Source of the DNA: Thermoflexales bacterium
GTDB lineage: Bacteria; Chloroflexota; Anaerolineae; Fen-1058
Assembly: GCA_016931085.1 (NCBI GenBank)
Contig: JAFGFO010000269.1
Coordinates: 1-23,886 of the forward strand
DNA: 23,886 bases
Reading direction: 5' to 3'
This document shows, in pieces, positions 21,689 through 23,886 of this stretch (within the stretch, counting starts at the first letter, position 1; each line of letters starts with the position of its first letter). The notes beneath the pieces are model-generated. The model did not search any database. It was not told the origin of the DNA and was given only the letters and a program-made list of their open reading frames with translations. Made by a program: the position numbers and the translations under genes.

Positions 21689-23029
21689 TTACAGGGCGCC
21701 GACAGGCAGCGTGAAGCTAAAGCGCGTCCCCTGCCCAAGCGTGCTGTCCACCTCGATCTGTCCGCCGTGGGCCTGAACCAACTGCCTGGCGATGGCCAGC
21801 CCCAGGCCGGCCCCGCCGCTCGCCCGCGCGCGCGAAGGATCGGCCCGGTAGAAACGCTCAAAGACGTAGGGCAAATCCTCGGCAGCGATGCCGGTCCCCG
21901 TGTCACGCACCTCTACCTGGACCTGTTCACCAATCGGGCGGATGACGACAGCAATCTCCCCTCCGGGAGGCGTGTGAGCCAGGGCATTGCCGAGCAAATT
22001 GCGCAGTACCTGGCCGATACGTTGGGAATCCACATCGACGGGCGGCAACGACGGGGGCAGATCGAGACGCAGCAAGACCCCGGCTGCCTCCGCCTGGGGG
22101 CGGAATACGCCCAGCGCGCCCGCCACGAGCGGCGCCAAATCCACCGCCTGGCGGTCCAGGCGCAGTTGGCCAGCCTCGGCCAGCGACAATTCTTGCAGAT
22201 CGTCCACCAGCCGGTTGAGCAGCATGGCTTCCTCGTAAAGCGAATCGACGACTTGTTTTTCGGGCTCGACCACGCCATCCTGCAGCGCTTCCAGGTAACC
22301 TCGGATGTTCGTCAGCGGGGTGCGCAGCTCGTGGGCCACGTCGCTCACCATGTTGCGGCGCAGCTCTTCGAGCCGGGCCAACCGGCTCGCCATGGCGTTA
22401 AAAGCGCGCGCCAACTCGCCGACCTCGTCCTTGGACGTGATCTCGACGCGTTGGCTCAGATCACCAGCCTCCATGCGGCGCACGGCCGCGGTCAGGGTCT
22501 CCACCGGCGCGAGGAGGCGCCGCGAGAGTCCCATGGTCAGCAGCACGACGCCAAGGCCAGCAACAACAGCAATCAGCAGCAGGACGCGATTGAGAGATAC
22601 CAGGAAAGGATGTCGTTCAGTGCTTGTCTCTCCCAGAGGGGCATCTACGTACAGCGCGCCTACCGCTGTCCCACGGTTCATGATTGTCGCCGCCGGCGCT
22701 CCCCAACGCGCTCTCACCGCCTGTCCTACCAGCAATTGCGCCGAATCGGCCACGATCTGACCCTCGCTGTCGGCCAGGATCATGCGCTCGTCGGCCACCT
22801 CTGCTAACTGCTCGACCAGGGGCTGTACACCTCCCCAGGTGCTACCCTGGGCATAGTGTTTGGTCAACAACATCGTCGCGTGATGGCGGCGCATCATCTC
22901 TCGCTGCCGCTCGTAACCCTGGAACATGCGGCCGGCCGCCCACGAGCCGAAACAAGCCATCGCACCCACCCCGACTACGATGACGAGGATCAAAGCCGTC
23001 AACAAGCGAAAGCGCAGCGAATGAGTCAC
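21689..23029 (-). CDS. Sensor histidine kinase (BaeS/PhoR-like)
   Basis: A 446-residue membrane kinase. TM1 lies at ~9-29, an extracytoplasmic sensor at ~32-145 ([22 protein letters not shown]), and TM2 at ~147-167. A HAMP domain follows at ~168-222 ([24 protein letters not shown] in two parts). Then comes HisKA with the phosphoacceptor H233 in [11 protein letters not shown], and an HATPase_c domain with an N-box around N344/N348, G1 DTGTGI (376-381), an F-box ([10 protein letters not shown]) and G2 GAGLGL (406-411). All catalytic motifs are intact. The GTG start overlaps the response-regulator stop (GTGA), so the two genes form one operon. The signal is not evident; the small sensor domain has no Cys cluster. 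Confidence 0.95.
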   Translation of the reverse strand: MTHSLRFRLLTALILVIVVGVGAMACFGSWAAGRMFQGYERQREMMRRHHATMLLTKHYAQGSTWGGVQPLVEQLAEVADERMILADSEGQIVADSAQLLVGQAVRARWGAPAATIMNRGTAVGALYVDAPLGETSTERHPFLVSLNRVLLLIAVVAGLGVVLLTMGLSRRLLAPVETLTAAVRRMEAGDLSQRVEITSKDEVGELARAFNAMASRLARLEELRRNMVSDVAHELRTPLTNIRGYLEALQDGVVEPEKQVVDSLYEEAMLLNRLVDDLQELSLAEAGQLRLDRQAVDLAPLVAGALGVFRPQAEAAGVLLRLDLPPSLPPVDVDSQRIGQVLRNLLGNALAHTPPGGEIAVVIRPIGEQVQVEVRDTGTGIAAEDLPYVFERFYRADPSRARASGGAGLGLAIARQLVQAHGGQIEVDSTLGQGTRFSFTLPVGAL

Positions 23030-23721
23030 GCCTTGCCACCTTCAAAGCGGTAGCCAAGCCCCTTGACCGTGACGACGTAGCGCGGCCGGCCCGGCTCCGG
23101 CTCGATCTTTTTGCGCAGGTTCATCACGTGCACGTCCACCGTGCGCTCCAATCCCTCGTAGTTGTAACCGAAAACCTGCTCGAGCAGCTCCAGCCGGCTA
23201 AAAGCGCGGCCCGGCTGCCTGGCCAGCAGCTCCAGCAAGCGGAACTCGGTCGGCGTCAGGTCGACGACCTGCCCACCCGCCCTCAGCTCGTGTCGTCTGA
23301 AACTCAGCACAAGATCGCCGAAGCGGAAATCAGCCGCTTCCGTCTCCTCATTCTGCGCAGCGCGGCGCAGCACGGCCCGCACGCGCGCCATCAGCTCGCG
23401 CGGGCTGAACGGCTTGGTCACGTAATCGTCGGCGCCCAAATCCAACCCAGCCAGCTTGTCATCCTCCGTCGTGCGCGCCGTCAACATGATGATGGGCACT
23501 GGGGATTCGGCCCGCAATATGCTGCACACGTCCATCCCATCCAACTTGGGCAGCATCAAGTCCAGAATCACCAGATCAGGCTGCCGGCTGCGGGCCAGCT
23601 CGATCGCCTGCTGGCCGTCGTAAGCCGGCAAGACCTGGTAGCCGTCCTTTTTCAGGTACAGGCTGATCAGGTCGACGATCTTTTTGTCGTCGTCTACGAC
23701 CAAGACTTTGGCGTTAGACAT
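23026..23721 (-). CDS. OmpR/PhoB-family response regulator
   Basis: A 231-residue DNA-binding regulator. The receiver domain (1-~120) has the acidic pocket D10-D12, phosphoacceptor D54 (LVILDLMLP), T81 and K103 (TKPF). A winged-helix output domain (~130-231) includes [36 protein letters not shown] and [11 protein letters not shown]. It is encoded first, with its kinase overlapping by four bases. The region before the ATG is AT-rich and built of GTTAATT heptamers; no clear Shine-Dalgarno is visible there. Likely targets in this window are its own operon and perhaps the kinase-mrp unit, but I see no obvious direct-repeat binding box. Confidence 0.95.
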   Translation of the reverse strand: MSNAKVLVVDDDKKIVDLISLYLKKDGYQVLPAYDGQQAIELARSRQPDLVILDLMLPKLDGMDVCSILRAESPVPIIMLTARTTEDDKLAGLDLGADDYVTKPFSPRELMARVRAVLRRAAQNEETEAADFRFGDLVLSFRRHELRAGGQVVDLTPTEFRLLELLARQPGRAFSRLELLEQVFGYNYEGLERTVDVHVMNLRKKIEPEPGRPRYVVTVKGLGYRFEGGKA

Positions 23722-23722
23722 G

Positions 23723-23744
23723 ATTAATTGGTTAATTGTTAATT
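23723..23744. repeat. Heptamer tandem repeat, GTTAATT type
   Basis: ATTAATT (23723-23729), one G, then GTTAATT twice (23731-23744), directly upstream of the response-regulator start codon. It is a third heptamer family in the same window, and again abuts a gene boundary. Confidence 0.7.
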
Positions 23745-23764
23745 ATTAGTAACTCAGCCCTTTG

Positions 23765-23853
23765 TTTTATCCGCTAATCTGCGCGAATTTTCACTAATTT
23801 TCTGCACTTTTCGGCCCTAATTCGTGTTTATTGGCGTAAATTCGCGGATAAAA
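23765..23853. repeat. 89-bp inverted element, terminal TTTTATCCGC
   Basis: TTTTATCCGC (23765-23774) and GCGGATAAAA (23844-23853) are perfect 10-bp terminal inverted repeats around imperfectly matching arms with GCGAATTTT and AATTCGTG pieces. The internal AATTCGTG relates it to the elements at 3395-3442 and 21561-21675. The rest of the right edge, to 23886, holds no gene that I can see. Confidence 0.7.
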
Positions 23854-23886
23854 AAGCCTAATTCATGCTATGCCTGAGCAGTTACA

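Overview
This window most likely comes from a member of the phylum Chloroflexota, probably an Anaerolineae-type genome. The evidence is indirect: high-GC coding DNA, a degraded surface protein ending in the VIFLPFVSRGG-type tail common in that phylum, a Hanks-type kinase with a beta-propeller sensor, and many short intergenic palindromes and heptamer repeats. There are no RNA genes, transposases, CRISPR arrays or replication origins that I can support.

Layout, left to right. (1) 129-1489, minus strand: a small operon encoding an aconitase-X/DUF126 small subunit, 5-formyltetrahydrofolate cyclo-ligase and a stand-alone Lrp/AsnC ligand-binding domain. (2) 1557-2075, plus strand: the 3' remnant of a secreted choice-of-anchor/beta-helix protein. 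(3) 2156-3382, plus strand: a Memo-family (AmmeMemoRadiSam protein B) gene. (4) 7972 down to 3515, minus strand: a TetR regulator with a consensus promoter and a perfect palindromic operator, a Cys-rich unknown protein, then permease, ATPase and permease of an ABC-2 exporter. (5) 8033-9256, minus strand: an RCK/TrkA-N protein with a channel-like membrane part. (6) 9318-11679: a restriction-modification island made of a Phd/YefM-like antitoxin without a toxin, an amino-methyltransferase, and a convergent Eco29kI-family GIY-YIG endonuclease. (7) 18047 down to 11709, minus strand: a complete seven-subunit Mrp cation/proton antiporter operon (A to G), with MrpG fused to a UspA-like domain. (8) 18060-21479, minus strand: a membrane Ser/Thr kinase with a golvesin-like domain and 14 Reg_prop blades, ending 12 nt before mrpA. 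(9) 21689-23721, minus strand: an OmpR-type response regulator and its histidine kinase.

How the genes may work together: the right two thirds read as a signalling and ion-homeostasis block in which a two-component pair and a sensor kinase lie upstream of an Mrp antiporter that itself carries a nucleotide-binding-like stress domain. The R-M island sits between this block and the TrkA-like channel gene. The TetR/ABC operon looks like a self-contained inducible exporter. Two regulatory themes recur: several genes have TATAAT 6-9 nt before the start codon (probable leaderless transcripts), and heptamer tandem repeats sit directly at gene boundaries.

The strongest candidates for something undescribed are the antitoxin-led R-M cassette with few CCGCGG sites around it, and the kinase-Mrp-UspA fusion locus. 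All assignments come from reading the sequence; no database search was run.
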